From contig NZ_JIAF01000004.1 of the NCBI RefSeq assembly GCF_000688375.1, positions 744,001 through 808,000 on the forward strand: a DNA stretch of 64,000 bases. The letters run 5' to 3'. Shown here piece after piece: positions 36,213-44,164 of this stretch; position 1 is the stretch's first letter, and every line of letters begins with the position of its first letter. The position numbers were made by a program, and so were the translations under genes. The notes beneath the pieces were generated by a model. That model was not told the DNA's origin. It ran no database searches and saw only the letters and a program-made list of their open reading frames with translations. Origin of the DNA: Prevotella sp. HUN102 (GTDB taxonomy: Bacteria > Bacteroidota > Bacteroidia > Bacteroidales > Bacteroidaceae).

Positions 36213-36255
36213 TTGCAAATTTAGGAGTAAAATCAATATATTTGCAGCATTGATT
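36213..36255 (+). promoter_or_regulatory. Locus B promoter overlapped by an inverted repeat
   Basis: TTG (36213-36215) and TATATTTG (36237-36244) are 21 nt apart, a fair -33/-7 promoter. AATCAAT (36231-36237) and ATTGATT (36249-36255) form a perfect 7-bp inverted repeat with 11-nt spacer that straddles the -7 box, a position suited to a repressor. Confidence 0.6.
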
Positions 36256-36370
36256 CCAAATTGTGGCGTGAAAATCGCATTGCAATGATAGAATTAAGAC
36301 AACCACAAACCAGCACGGAGGCATAACCACGCCTTCTTGCCCATTAAAAGAACCAACGACAAGGAACTTG

Positions 36371-36697
36371 ATGAAAAAGTCGAACCTTATGCGCATTATG
36401 ATGGCTTGGATGTTATTATTGACATTCACGGCTGCGCTTGCCATTAAGGAACTTCACGTTCATCAGGACGTATGCCATCATACGGAGAAATCTACGGCAG
36501 CGCATCAGGCTGAAGTGGACGCCGTTTGCTTCGTATGCGATTTCACGATGCACAAAGCCGGGGAAATAAAGGCATTTGAATATATCCCCGTAAAGACTTA
36601 TACCAAGATACATAAACCACAGATTTTCACTTCAATTCTTGTTTACAGGTCCGTTGAGTCTGTAAATGCCCACGCACCACCTTGTTGTGTAGGGTAG
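36371..36697 (+). CDS. Small Cys/His-rich membrane protein (DUF2946-like), locus B
   Basis: 108 residues from ATG 36371; the TTG one codon earlier is not needed. An N-terminal membrane helix (MMAWMLLLTFTAALAI) is followed by KELHVHQDVCHH, a loop with further histidines, then AVCFVCDFTMHKA and the C-terminal tail NAHAPPCCVG. The order of motifs equals that of the locus A protein at 6797-7147 (HVCH / CQICHF / RGPP), though overall identity is low and no clear second helix is present here. The Cys and His content suggests metal binding at the periplasmic face. It is followed by a TonB-dependent receptor, 239 nt downstream. Confidence 0.6.
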   Translation: MKKSNLMRIMMAWMLLLTFTAALAIKELHVHQDVCHHTEKSTAAHQAEVDAVCFVCDFTMHKAGEIKAFEYIPVKTYTKIHKPQIFTSILVYRSVESVNAHAPPCCVG

Positions 36698-36936
36698 GTA
36701 ATGAGTGAATGAGCGGACACGGAAAGGAATAGACTGGAATACAAGTCTGTTGTAGATGTGTTTGTATGTCATAGGTTGGTATGAACGTATCTCAATCTTT
36801 CAATTCTTATTTGAAACAATGAGATAGTTCTTCTGATGCTTCCATTCACTGACTTACTTGATATTATGGGTTCGGTATGTGCTGAACTCAATACCTTTCG
36901 TACATTTTTATTTTGATAATTACGTAAAATACTGAT

Positions 36937-39027
36937 ATGCACAAATTACGCCTATTGGTTATTTCTGCCGTAGTCATCGGGCTACAACCCTATGCCTATG
37001 CGCAGAAGCCAGAGAAGTCTAAGGAAACGCAGCGTCTTGCCGAAGTTACGGTAATGGGAGAAGGCAAGAAAGCGAGCGTGAATGCCGTGTCTGCCACCAT
37101 CAGCAAACAGAACATCACGCAGGCAATGGGTAAGAGCCTTGCCGCTATGCTTGAGCAGGTGAGCGGCGTCAGTTCCATTCAGACAGGAACAACGGTGGCG
37201 AAACCTGTTATCCACGGTATGTATGGAAACAGAATCCTGATGGTAAACAATGGTGCCCGGCTTACCGGGCAGCAATGGGGAGCCGACCATGCACCCGAAG
37301 TGGACAAGAACAGTGCGCAGCGCATTGAGGTTGTGAAAGGAGCCGAGAGTGTAAGATACGGTTCGGAAGCCCTCGGCGGCATTATCTTGATGGAACAGCA
37401 GACTTTGCCATACGGGGCAACGGCTGCGCACGGAAATCTCTCCGCAATGTATGGCACGAACGGAAAACGCTATTCCTTCGTGGGAATGGCAGAAGGAACG
37501 ATGCCGAAACTCTCTGATTTTGCTTGGCGAGTGCAGGCTACTTACGGGAACAGCGGCGACCAGCGTTCGGCAAAATATATTCTGAACAATACGGGATACC
37601 GTGAAATGAACCTGTCGGCAGCACTTGGCTATCGCTGGCGCAGCTTCAGAATGGAGGGATTTTACAGCTTGTTCGGCCATAAAATCGGGGTAATGCAGAG
37701 TGCGCAGATGGGAAATGAGAATCTGTTGCTGGAGCGAATCCTCATCGGACAGCCGGTAGAGTTTACCCCTTACAGCCGTTCCATCGGTTATCCCCATCAA
37801 AAGATAACGCATCATACGGCTATACTGAAATTGTTTTACGACTCAGAAAAGTTCGGAAACTTTGCTTGGCAGACTTCCTTTCAGAAAGACGACCGCAGAG
37901 AAAACCGTATCCGGCGTATGAACAACTCCGATGTTCCCACGGTCAGCCTTCGTTTGCAGTCTTTGCAGAATGCGCTCAACTGGCATAAGAGTTATGGCGA
38001 TTGGCGGACGGATGCCGGAATACAGTTGCTGAATGTGGAAAATCACAGCGAACGCGGTACGGGAGTAGTGCCGATCATACCGAACTATACTGAGTTTGCG
38101 CTCGGTGCATTTGGCGTACAGCGATACAGAAAGGAAAAGTGGGGTGCCGAAATGGGCGCACGGTTCGACTATCAGCACACGGAAGCCGACGGTTACGACT
38201 GGACTGGCGAACGATATGGTGGCAACAAGAACTTCACGAACTTCACTTACAGTCTGGGCGGACACTACCGACCCGACAGCCATTGGCGGTTTACGGGCAA
38301 TTTCGGCGTAGCTTGGCGTGCGCCTCACGTGTATGAGCTTTACAGCAACGGCAACGAACTCGGTTCGGGAATGTATGTTATCGGCAAGGACGACCTGAAA
38401 TCAGAACAGAGCTACAAGTGGATTGTGTCTGTGCAATATAAGAACAGCTTTGTGAATGTAAGGCTCGACGGCTATTTGCAGTGGATAAACAATTACATCT
38501 ACGACGAACCTACGGGACGGAACATCGTCGTTGTGGCCGGAGCGTTCCCCATTTTCCAGTACAAACAGACCTCGGCATTCTTCAGAGGGATGGACTTAGA
38601 CCTTCACATTACGCCGGTTCGTTCATTCGATTACCATCTTGTAACGGCGATGATATGGGCGAATGAGCGCAACACCGGGCGTTATTTGCCCTACATTCCT
38701 TCGGCAAGATTCACACAGGCTATCAGTTGGAGACCACAGATGAACGGACGTTTGAAGCCGTGGGTGGGAGTAAACCACCGGTTTGTGGCGCATCAGAACC
38801 GTTTCGACCCGAAGACAGACCTCGTTTTCTTCGCACCTGCATCCTACAATCTCTTCGGGCTTGAAGCCGGTGTGGATTGGCGGATGAGCGATTCGCAGTC
38901 GCTGCGTGTGGCGTTGATGGGCGAAAACATCTTCAACAAGGAATACAAGGAGTACACGAACCGAAGCAGATATTACTCGCACGATATAGGAAGAGACATT
39001 CGCTGTACGGCAACGTGGACTTTCTGA
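36937..39027 (+). CDS. TonB-dependent outer-membrane receptor (locus B)
   Basis: 696 residues. The signal peptide ends near AYAQ (residue 22). The plug has LAEVTVMGEGKKASVNAV, EQVSGVSSIQTGTTVAKPVI, LTGQQWGADHAPEVDKNSAQ and RIEVVKGAESVRYGSEALGG. The barrel ends in IRCTATWTF with terminal Phe. There is no carboxypeptidase-like extension. The QQWGADH motif parallels QQWGDDH in the locus A receptor, supporting a related ligand class, but the two proteins differ widely in the barrel. A possible promoter of its own is TTG at 36868 with TACCTTTC at 36892. A run of His-containing lipoproteins follows. Confidence 0.88.
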   Translation: MHKLRLLVISAVVIGLQPYAYAQKPEKSKETQRLAEVTVMGEGKKASVNAVSATISKQNITQAMGKSLAAMLEQVSGVSSIQTGTTVAKPVIHGMYGNRILMVNNGARLTGQQWGADHAPEVDKNSAQRIEVVKGAESVRYGSEALGGIILMEQQTLPYGATAAHGNLSAMYGTNGKRYSFVGMAEGTMPKLSDFAWRVQATYGNSGDQRSAKYILNNTGYREMNLSAALGYRWRSFRMEGFYSLFGHKIGVMQSAQMGNENLLLERILIGQPVEFTPYSRSIGYPHQKITHHTAILKLFYDSEKFGNFAWQTSFQKDDRRENRIRRMNNSDVPTVSLRLQSLQNALNWHKSYGDWRTDAGIQLLNVENHSERGTGVVPIIPNYTEFALGAFGVQRYRKEKWGAEMGARFDYQHTEADGYDWTGERYGGNKNFTNFTYSLGGHYRPDSHWRFTGNFGVAWRAPHVYELYSNGNELGSGMYVIGKDDLKSEQSYKWIVSVQYKNSFVNVRLDGYLQWINNYIYDEPTGRNIVVVAGAFPIFQYKQTSAFFRGMDLDLHITPVRSFDYHLVTAMIWANERNTGRYLPYIPSARFTQAISWRPQMNGRLKPWVGVNHRFVAHQNRFDPKTDLVFFAPASYNLFGLEAGVDWRMSDSQSLRVALMGENIFNKEYKEYTNRSRYYSHDIGRDIRCTATWTF

Positions 39028-39079
39028 GAATCGAAATGACAAAGAAGAACAAAGAAAAAAACATTAAACACAAACAAAT

Positions 39080-39829
39080 ATGAATACAAAATTATGGTTT
39101 AAATCGGCATTCAGCCTCACACTTGGGGTTTTGCTTGCATTGGGAATAGCTTCTTGCAGCCCCGATGCGCCTGAAAATGAAATCAATCACAAGCTGCACG
39201 AAGACCCTTTCAAAGCCGTGCTTACCTTGCAGGAAGGCAAACTGATAGGTGGAAAGTTCAATGCCAATCCCGAGATGAAGCACTTCGAGGCATCGCCTGT
39301 CGTAGAGCAGAAGGTGGTTTGGGATACACAGAAAGGCAAGGGATGGACGATTACCAGTCCGGCAAAGTCGTTCAAGGTAAAGAACATCGAGCAGAATCCC
39401 GACGTGGTTTATTGCCTGAAGTTTGAATACTTCAACCTCAAGGGCGAACCGATGAACTATCAGTTCTTCGACAACGGTCAGGACAAGATTCATCAGCACT
39501 TCTTCTCTGTTTATAAACCGGTTACTTTGCCCGATGGCAGCAAGGGAAATATAAGAGAAACGAAGAAGGAAAACCTTCCGTTTGACTACAACTATGCCGA
39601 CGAATACAACGGAAACTACATTGCCGCAACGAATCCGATGGGCTTTCAGGGCTTCATCCGTTTCGTTCAGCCTGCCACCAACTTCGATCTGACCATCGAA
39701 CTTCTGCATTCCGCAAAGTCGAAGCTCGAAGACGACGGCACGCCTTCGCCCTTCTATCTCCCATCGCGCACGAACAGAAGCACGGGACTGTGGGATATTA
39801 ACATCACGATTCCAATAGAGATAGAATAA
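39080..39829 (+). CDS. Lipoprotein with HQHFF motif (locus B, first paralogue)
   Basis: 249 residues. The lipoprotein signal ends at IASC (Cys about 26), followed by SPDAPENEINHKLHED. The body is beta-rich, with DNGQDKIHQHFFSVYKP in the middle and a GFQGFIRFVQPATNFDLTIE segment near the end. The family was not recognised. The downstream gene encodes a paralogue with the same order of motifs (NGENEHYQHFFVA, then KGYFHFVTPYKKFNLEI), so both probably bind the same kind of ligand. It lies 52 nt after the receptor gene. A metal-binding or substrate-capture role at the surface is inferred from the His motif and the context. Confidence 0.65.
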   Translation: MNTKLWFKSAFSLTLGVLLALGIASCSPDAPENEINHKLHEDPFKAVLTLQEGKLIGGKFNANPEMKHFEASPVVEQKVVWDTQKGKGWTITSPAKSFKVKNIEQNPDVVYCLKFEYFNLKGEPMNYQFFDNGQDKIHQHFFSVYKPVTLPDGSKGNIRETKKENLPFDYNYADEYNGNYIAATNPMGFQGFIRFVQPATNFDLTIELLHSAKSKLEDDGTPSPFYLPSRTNRSTGLWDINITIPIEIE

Positions 39830-39832
39830 GTG

Positions 39833-40012
39833 GGGAAGTTTACAAGTTCACAAGTAGACGAGTTTACGAGTAGATTTTTTCATTCATCTTACTGTTTGCA
39901 GTCTTACGCTTCTGATATTCTTCTGAACATAAGAAGTAACTTACTTGTCTCCTCGTCGACTTGTAACCTTGTCCACTCGTCCACTTATAACCTCGTCCTC
40001 TGACACATTCAT
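39833..40012. repeat. GTGGACAAGT-type repeat element, copy c
   Basis: Left arm 39837-39872 (AAGTTTACAAGTTCACAAG, ACGAGTTTACGAG), right arm 39945-40002 (TTGTCTCCTCGTCGACTTG, GTCCACTCGTCCACTT). The core with TACTGTTTGCAGTCTTACG and TTCTTCTGAACATAAG is shared with copies d and e. It begins 3 nt after the stop of the preceding gene. Confidence 0.8.
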
Positions 40013-40078
40013 TAATCACAGCTTGAACCCTAAAAAGACAAAACGGGCGATAGCCAAACTAAAAACAACTATAAAATT

Positions 40079-41131
40079 ATGAAAACAAAATGGTTTAAGT
40101 CTGCTCTTTACCTCGCAGTAGGAGCAATGATTACATTAGGTGCGGCATCTTGCAGCAAAGACGATCCTGTTGATCCGAAAGTAAACCCTGACCCGAAGGA
40201 AAAACCGGGCGACAAACCCGGAGAGAAGCCCGGCGAAAAGCCTAAGACTGCGAAGATGCTGATGCCGGCATCGGTGGAAATCTACGTTTACGACGGCCAT
40301 CTGCACGGCAAGAAGAAGTTCCACCAGAACTCACACGCGGCGCAGTTGAAGTATTTGGGCAAGACCTACAAGCTCGTCTATACGCTCGTAGACGGAAAAT
40401 GGGTGGCAAACAAGGACAACAAGACCGTAAACCTTCTCGGCGATACCACTCCGATAGAGCAGGCCGCCAAGGTGGGTGGCGGCGTTGCTGCATTCGACAT
40501 CCACTATTTCGACAAGGATCACAACGAAATTACCGGCGATTATATCGTGAACGGCGAGAACGAGCACTATCAGCACTTCTTCGTTGCTTCCGACATCAAG
40601 CCGGGTTATGCAGATGTTGAGAAGAAGGAGGCCGTGAACGGACTGAAATTCTTCGGCTACGAATACTGCGACACAGACCCTTGGAACGCAACAAACCATT
40701 CCGGCAAGGCCAAGTTTGTCAGCGAAAACCTTTACGTGGGTATGAAGGGGTATTTCCACTTCGTCACTCCCTACAAGAAGTTCAACCTCGAAATCAAGCT
40801 GATGCGTGCCGAGAACAAGCTCGTGGACGGCAAGCTCTCGCCATTCTGTCTCCCTACTGCCGACCAGACGGCAAAGGCTGAATGGCTGCCGAGCATTGTA
40901 GTGCCCGTGAATCTCTTTATGGCTACTTCCGACCTTGAACTGGAGGTGGACGGCTTTGACGACGAATCCATCATCTCAAGGCCTGAAAGCGAGTTCAGCG
41001 AGCGCGATCGTCTCGTTATCCATTCGCTGATGGACGCTTACGGCATCAAGGACTTCCACGAAGCCGTGGCGGAATTCTTCTGGAACATCGCCGGTGGAGG
41101 TGCCCACGATATGGACAACTTCTGGTTCTAA
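40079..41131 (+). CDS. Lipoprotein with HYQHFF motif and PGEK linker (locus B, second paralogue)
   Basis: 350 residues. The lipoprotein signal (AASC, Cys about 25) is followed by a low-complexity tether, KEKPGDKPGEKPGEKP, which would lift the domain off the membrane. The first domain resembles the product of the preceding gene (NGENEHYQHFFVA, GYFHFVTPYKKFNLEIKLM). An N-terminal DGHLHGKKKFHQNSH stretch adds four histidines. The C-terminal ~70 residues (ERDRLVIHSLMDAYGIKDFH, GGGAHDMDNFWF) form an extra acidic segment not found in the paralogue. The histidines suggest a metal-binding surface protein. The operon ends at the strong hairpin 41140-41185. Confidence 0.65.
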   Translation: MKTKWFKSALYLAVGAMITLGAASCSKDDPVDPKVNPDPKEKPGDKPGEKPGEKPKTAKMLMPASVEIYVYDGHLHGKKKFHQNSHAAQLKYLGKTYKLVYTLVDGKWVANKDNKTVNLLGDTTPIEQAAKVGGGVAAFDIHYFDKDHNEITGDYIVNGENEHYQHFFVASDIKPGYADVEKKEAVNGLKFFGYEYCDTDPWNATNHSGKAKFVSENLYVGMKGYFHFVTPYKKFNLEIKLMRAENKLVDGKLSPFCLPTADQTAKAEWLPSIVVPVNLFMATSDLELEVDGFDDESIISRPESEFSERDRLVIHSLMDAYGIKDFHEAVAEFFWNIAGGGAHDMDNFWF

Positions 41132-41139
41132 GCCCCTCA

Positions 41140-41185
41140 TTCAGGCTGCCCTTTGCTGTTCCGTATCGGACAAGGGCAGCCTGAA
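41140..41185 (+). terminator. Terminator-like hairpin ending locus B
   Basis: TTCAGGCTGCCCTT and AAGGGCAGCCTGAA are perfectly complementary over 14 bp, with an 18-nt loop containing TCCG-TAT-CGGA. No T run follows directly. Confidence 0.7.
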
Positions 41186-41242
41186 CTGCATTGAAGCGCA
41201 GCGCATTTTTGATGATGCTTTGAAAAAAGATTCGGCTTTCCC

Positions 41243-41273
41243 TTGCTGTTTCAAATAAAAAGGTGTAGCTTTG
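41243..41273 (+). promoter_or_regulatory. -33/-7 promoter of the G-tract ORF and probably of the BspA-like gene
   Basis: TTG (41243-41245) and TAGCTTTG (41266-41273) are separated by 20 nt. The predicted start of transcription is about 40 nt before the small ORF at 41319. Confidence 0.65.
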
Positions 41274-41318
41274 TACGCGAATTTCAAATAATAAGTTTAG
41301 CTTACAAAGTACATCACA

Positions 41319-41459
41319 ATGAAACGACAGGCCATTACGGAAAAGACGTGTCTGTATCACAGCGAAAACAATCGCATAAACACGCTTTTTATCCTCTCTG
41401 ACGGACGTTCTCTGCTGTTCGGGGGGGGGCGACCGTTTAGTCGTTTCGGACGATTCTGA
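41319..41459 (+). CDS. Small ORF containing a G9 tract (possible phase-variable leader)
   Basis: 46 codons from ATG 41319: MKRQAITEKTCLYHSENNRI followed by a hydrophobic part LFILSDGRSLLF, then GGG encoded by the nine G at 41421-41429, and a short tail to TGA 41457. If the tract lost one G (or gained two), the frame would stay open to TAA 41620-41622, giving about 100 residues and ending 31 nt before the BspA-like gene. A gain of one G gives an early stop. It matches no family I know and lies directly behind a good promoter. It may be a coding gene, a translated leader, or chance; the evidence is positional only. Confidence 0.35.
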   Translation: MKRQAITEKTCLYHSENNRINTLFILSDGRSLLFGGGRPFSRFGRF

Positions 41460-41653
41460 AGCATTTTGTAGAAACTCGGATTTATTAATAATTGTGTACG
41501 GAAGGCTCCGTCTGCATCTCTATTGTAAGGAGGTGCGGGCGGGGCCTTCTGCATTTCCGTCCGTCTATGCACAACAGGCAGTAGACGGAGACGCTCAAGC
41601 CCGATACCAAATACTCAAATAAATATTTACAACCTTTAATAAAATAAAGAAAG
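41460..41653 (+). other. Leader region of the BspA-like gene
   Basis: No separate gene in the present frame. Contains GGAAGGCTCCGTCTGCA and, further on, GGGGCCTTCTGCATTTCCG and CCGTCCGTC, which could pair with each other. The last 35 nt are A/T-rich, as usual before Bacteroidetes start codons. Confidence 0.4.
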
Positions 41654-43570
41654 ATGAAAACAAATTTATTCAAGAACACGACGGCAGCGATAGCTGCACT
41701 GTTCATTGCAATCTTTGCCCTGCCCACAGCGGCGCAGGCACAGGGAAAGGAAGCCTATGCGGTGCTGAATGGCACGGACAAGACTTTCAACCTCTACTAC
41801 GATGGCAACAAGGAGACTCACACCGAAGGCACCGTGTATGCCCTGCCTGCATCGGGTAAGCCGGAATGGAGCTCGTCCGATCAGATTAAGCAAGTTACCA
41901 CCGTAACCTTTGACAAGTCAATGGCAGACTATCATCCTGTTACCACGGCAAGTTGGTTTTCCAAATTCTACAAACTTACTGCCATCATCGACATTGAAAA
42001 CCTCAAGACTGACCAAGTAACCGATATGAGCTATATGTTCAATAGCTGTTCGTCTCTGAGATTACTTGACGTATCGAGTTTCGACACAAAGAAAGTTACC
42101 AATATGGATTGGATGTTCGCTTTCTGCCGTAAGCTGAAGAGAATTTACTGCAACGACGCTTGGACGTGTGAAAAATCCAACTATATGTTCAAAGGCATCG
42201 AAAACCTGAAGGGAGCGGCAGAGAAGTTTGACGAAAACAAAGGTGTCGAAATGGCAAATCCCACCACGGGCTACTTTACCAAGAAAGGCACTATGGAAGC
42301 ATACGCGGTGCTGAATGCTGCCGACAAGACCTTCACATTCTATTATGACGGCAAGAAACCTACCCACACCGAAGGCAATATATACGACCTTACATCGGGC
42401 AAGCCAGAATGGCAAGAACAAATATATGCCAAGAAAGGGTATGGTTGGGTTCGTGATCCGGATCTAAGCGAAGTCATTACCGTGGCATTTGACAAATCAA
42501 TGGCTGACTATCATCCTGTCAGCACGGCATTCTGGTTTGCCGATTTCGAGAAACTCACCACCATCAACGGTATGGAAAATCTCAAGACCGACGAGGTTGG
42601 CAGTATGAGCCATATGTTTACCGGATGCAGCAACCTGACCGCTCTTGACTTATCGACGTTCAATACAGAAAAGGTAACAGCTATGCACTATATGTTCCAT
42701 AATTGTTCAGGTCTTAAATCACTCAACGTGTCAAAATTCAACACGGGGAAAGTAACCAATATGAGCAGTATGTTTGAAAATTGCCGTGTGCTGCCAACGC
42801 TCGACATATCGAATTTCAATACAGAGAACGTAACGAATATGAACGCTATGTTTGCAAATTGCCGTGCGCTGACCAAGCTTGATGTTACAAAATTCAATAC
42901 ATCAAAAGTTACTAATATGGGACTTATGTTCAGCGTATGTGCTCGCCTTACATCGCTTGATGTAACGGGATTCAATACGGAGAATGTAACCTATATGTCC
43001 AATATGTTCAATAACTGCCAGGGCCTTACATCGATTGATGTATCGAAATTCAATACCTCGAAAGTAACGGCTATGAGAAATATGTTCAATGCCTGCATTT
43101 CATTAACTTCGCTCGACGTGTCGAATTTCAACACGGAAAATGCAGATGAAATAATAGGTATGTTTGCCTACTGTCAGTCCTTGACTTCAATCGACTTGTC
43201 GAATTTCAATACGGCGAAGGTAAAATATATATACGAAATGTTCAAGGGCTGCAAAGAACTTACCACGATTTACTGCGACGATGACTGGAACCGTGAGGGA
43301 ATGAAGTCGAACGATATGTTTAAGGACTGCGCCAAGCTGAAAGGTGCTGCGGCATACGACGGAAGCAAGACGGACGTAACGATGGCGAACCCCACCACGG
43401 GCTACTTTACCAAGAAGGGGGCTACGGCTATTCAGCAGACCGTTGCCGACGACGTGGCTGCAAGGAAGCAGGACATCTACAACCTGAACGGCGTGCGTAT
43501 GGGCAATGACCTCGACCGTCTGCCAAAGGGAGTGTATATCGTGAGCGGCAAGAAGGTAGTGAAGAGGTAA
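41654..43570 (+). CDS. BspA-type leucine-rich-repeat surface protein with two modules
   Basis: 638 residues. A signal peptide (IFALPTAAQAQ, cleavage near 30) precedes DUF285/BspA-like repeats of about 26 residues with the pattern MxxMFxxCxxLxxLDVSxFNT-xxVT. Two modules are visible. Each starts with EAYAVLN...DKTF...YYDG and ends with ANPTTGYFTKKG. Module 1 (about 30-215) has two repeats; module 2 (about 217-585) has nine or ten. The C-terminus, IYNLNGVRM ... LPKGVYIVSGKKVVKR, resembles the sorting region of Prevotella secreted proteins (type IX-like). BspA proteins mediate adhesion to host proteins and other bacteria. A G9 tract in the upstream ORF may vary its expression. Confidence 0.9.
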   Translation: MKTNLFKNTTAAIAALFIAIFALPTAAQAQGKEAYAVLNGTDKTFNLYYDGNKETHTEGTVYALPASGKPEWSSSDQIKQVTTVTFDKSMADYHPVTTASWFSKFYKLTAIIDIENLKTDQVTDMSYMFNSCSSLRLLDVSSFDTKKVTNMDWMFAFCRKLKRIYCNDAWTCEKSNYMFKGIENLKGAAEKFDENKGVEMANPTTGYFTKKGTMEAYAVLNAADKTFTFYYDGKKPTHTEGNIYDLTSGKPEWQEQIYAKKGYGWVRDPDLSEVITVAFDKSMADYHPVSTAFWFADFEKLTTINGMENLKTDEVGSMSHMFTGCSNLTALDLSTFNTEKVTAMHYMFHNCSGLKSLNVSKFNTGKVTNMSSMFENCRVLPTLDISNFNTENVTNMNAMFANCRALTKLDVTKFNTSKVTNMGLMFSVCARLTSLDVTGFNTENVTYMSNMFNNCQGLTSIDVSKFNTSKVTAMRNMFNACISLTSLDVSNFNTENADEIIGMFAYCQSLTSIDLSNFNTAKVKYIYEMFKGCKELTTIYCDDDWNREGMKSNDMFKDCAKLKGAAAYDGSKTDVTMANPTTGYFTKKGATAIQQTVADDVAARKQDIYNLNGVRMGNDLDRLPKGVYIVSGKKVVKR

Positions 43571-43589
43571 TTGTTTTGGGGAGAATGAC

Positions 43590-43815
43590 TTAAAGGAGTT
43601 AAGGAGTTGGAGAGAAGGAGTTAAAGGAGTTAAGGAGTTAAAAGGAGTTAGAGGACAAATGTTCCGTCTCTCAAGGCTTTTGCAATACTCCAAATCGAAA
43701 GGACAATACTCCCACTCATTCAAGGCTTCCGCAATGCGACGAAAAGAGCTGTTGTCCTTTAACTCCTTAGTGAGCGAAGCGAGCGATAACTCCCTTTAAC
43801 TCCTTAACTCCCTTC
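43590..43815. repeat. GGAGTTAAA array with inverted right arm
   Basis: Left arm 43593-43652: eight or so copies of GGAGTTAAA/GGAGTTAAG. Right arm 43758-43808: the complement TTTAACTCC three times. The spacer of about 100 nt contains two related segments (CTCAAGGCTTTTGCAATACTCC and CATTCAAGGCTTCCGCAATG). It starts 20 nt past the BspA-like stop. Confidence 0.75.
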
Positions 43816-43820
43816 TATAA

Positions 43821-43970
43821 TTTAAAAGGAGTTGTCCCAAAATCGTCTTCACGCCCAAGTCGCAGATGTGCGATGCTGCCAAGAACGTGGAACTGAGCGT
43901 GGACAATCCCGAGCGCAGAAAGAAACAGGACGGAGGCACGACGCAGGACAGCGACGAGGAGAATCCGTAA
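43821..43970 (+). pseudogene. Orphan 3' coding fragment
   Basis: A frame of 49 codons without a start reads KIVFTPKSQMCDAAKNVELS then VDNPERRKK and an acidic/Gly tail QDGGTTQDSDEENP to TAA 43968-43970. Composition is clearly coding-like, unlike the surrounding repeats. The tail resembles the ends of HU/IHF-like DNA-binding proteins of Bacteroidales (guess). The upstream part of the gene is gone, replaced by the GGAGTTAAA array, so this is a remnant. Confidence 0.4.
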
Positions 43971-43980
43971 TTAAAAAACA

Positions 43981-44108
43981 CGTTTTGCAATTAACCGAAG
44001 AATGGCATTCAATCTTCGGTTAATTGCTTTCCATTTTTGCGAAGAATGGAATGCAATCTTCGCAAGATTGAAAACGAGAGTATTGTTTCTTGATTGTCAG
44101 CTACTTAT
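43981..44108. repeat. Composite GCGAAGAATG repeat element, copy 5
   Basis: GCAATTAACCGAAGAATGG and CAATCTTCGGTTAATTGC form a long hairpin with compensating changes relative to other copies (CCGAAGA/TCTTCGG). A second pair follows, TTTGCGAAGAATGG with CAATCTTCGCAAGATTG. The flank reads CTTGATTGTCAGCTACTTA. Confidence 0.75.
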
Positions 44109-44164
44109 GGATATCGTTTGTGTTCGGTAATCGTGTGTTTTTGGGTTTACCCTTATCTCTCACA

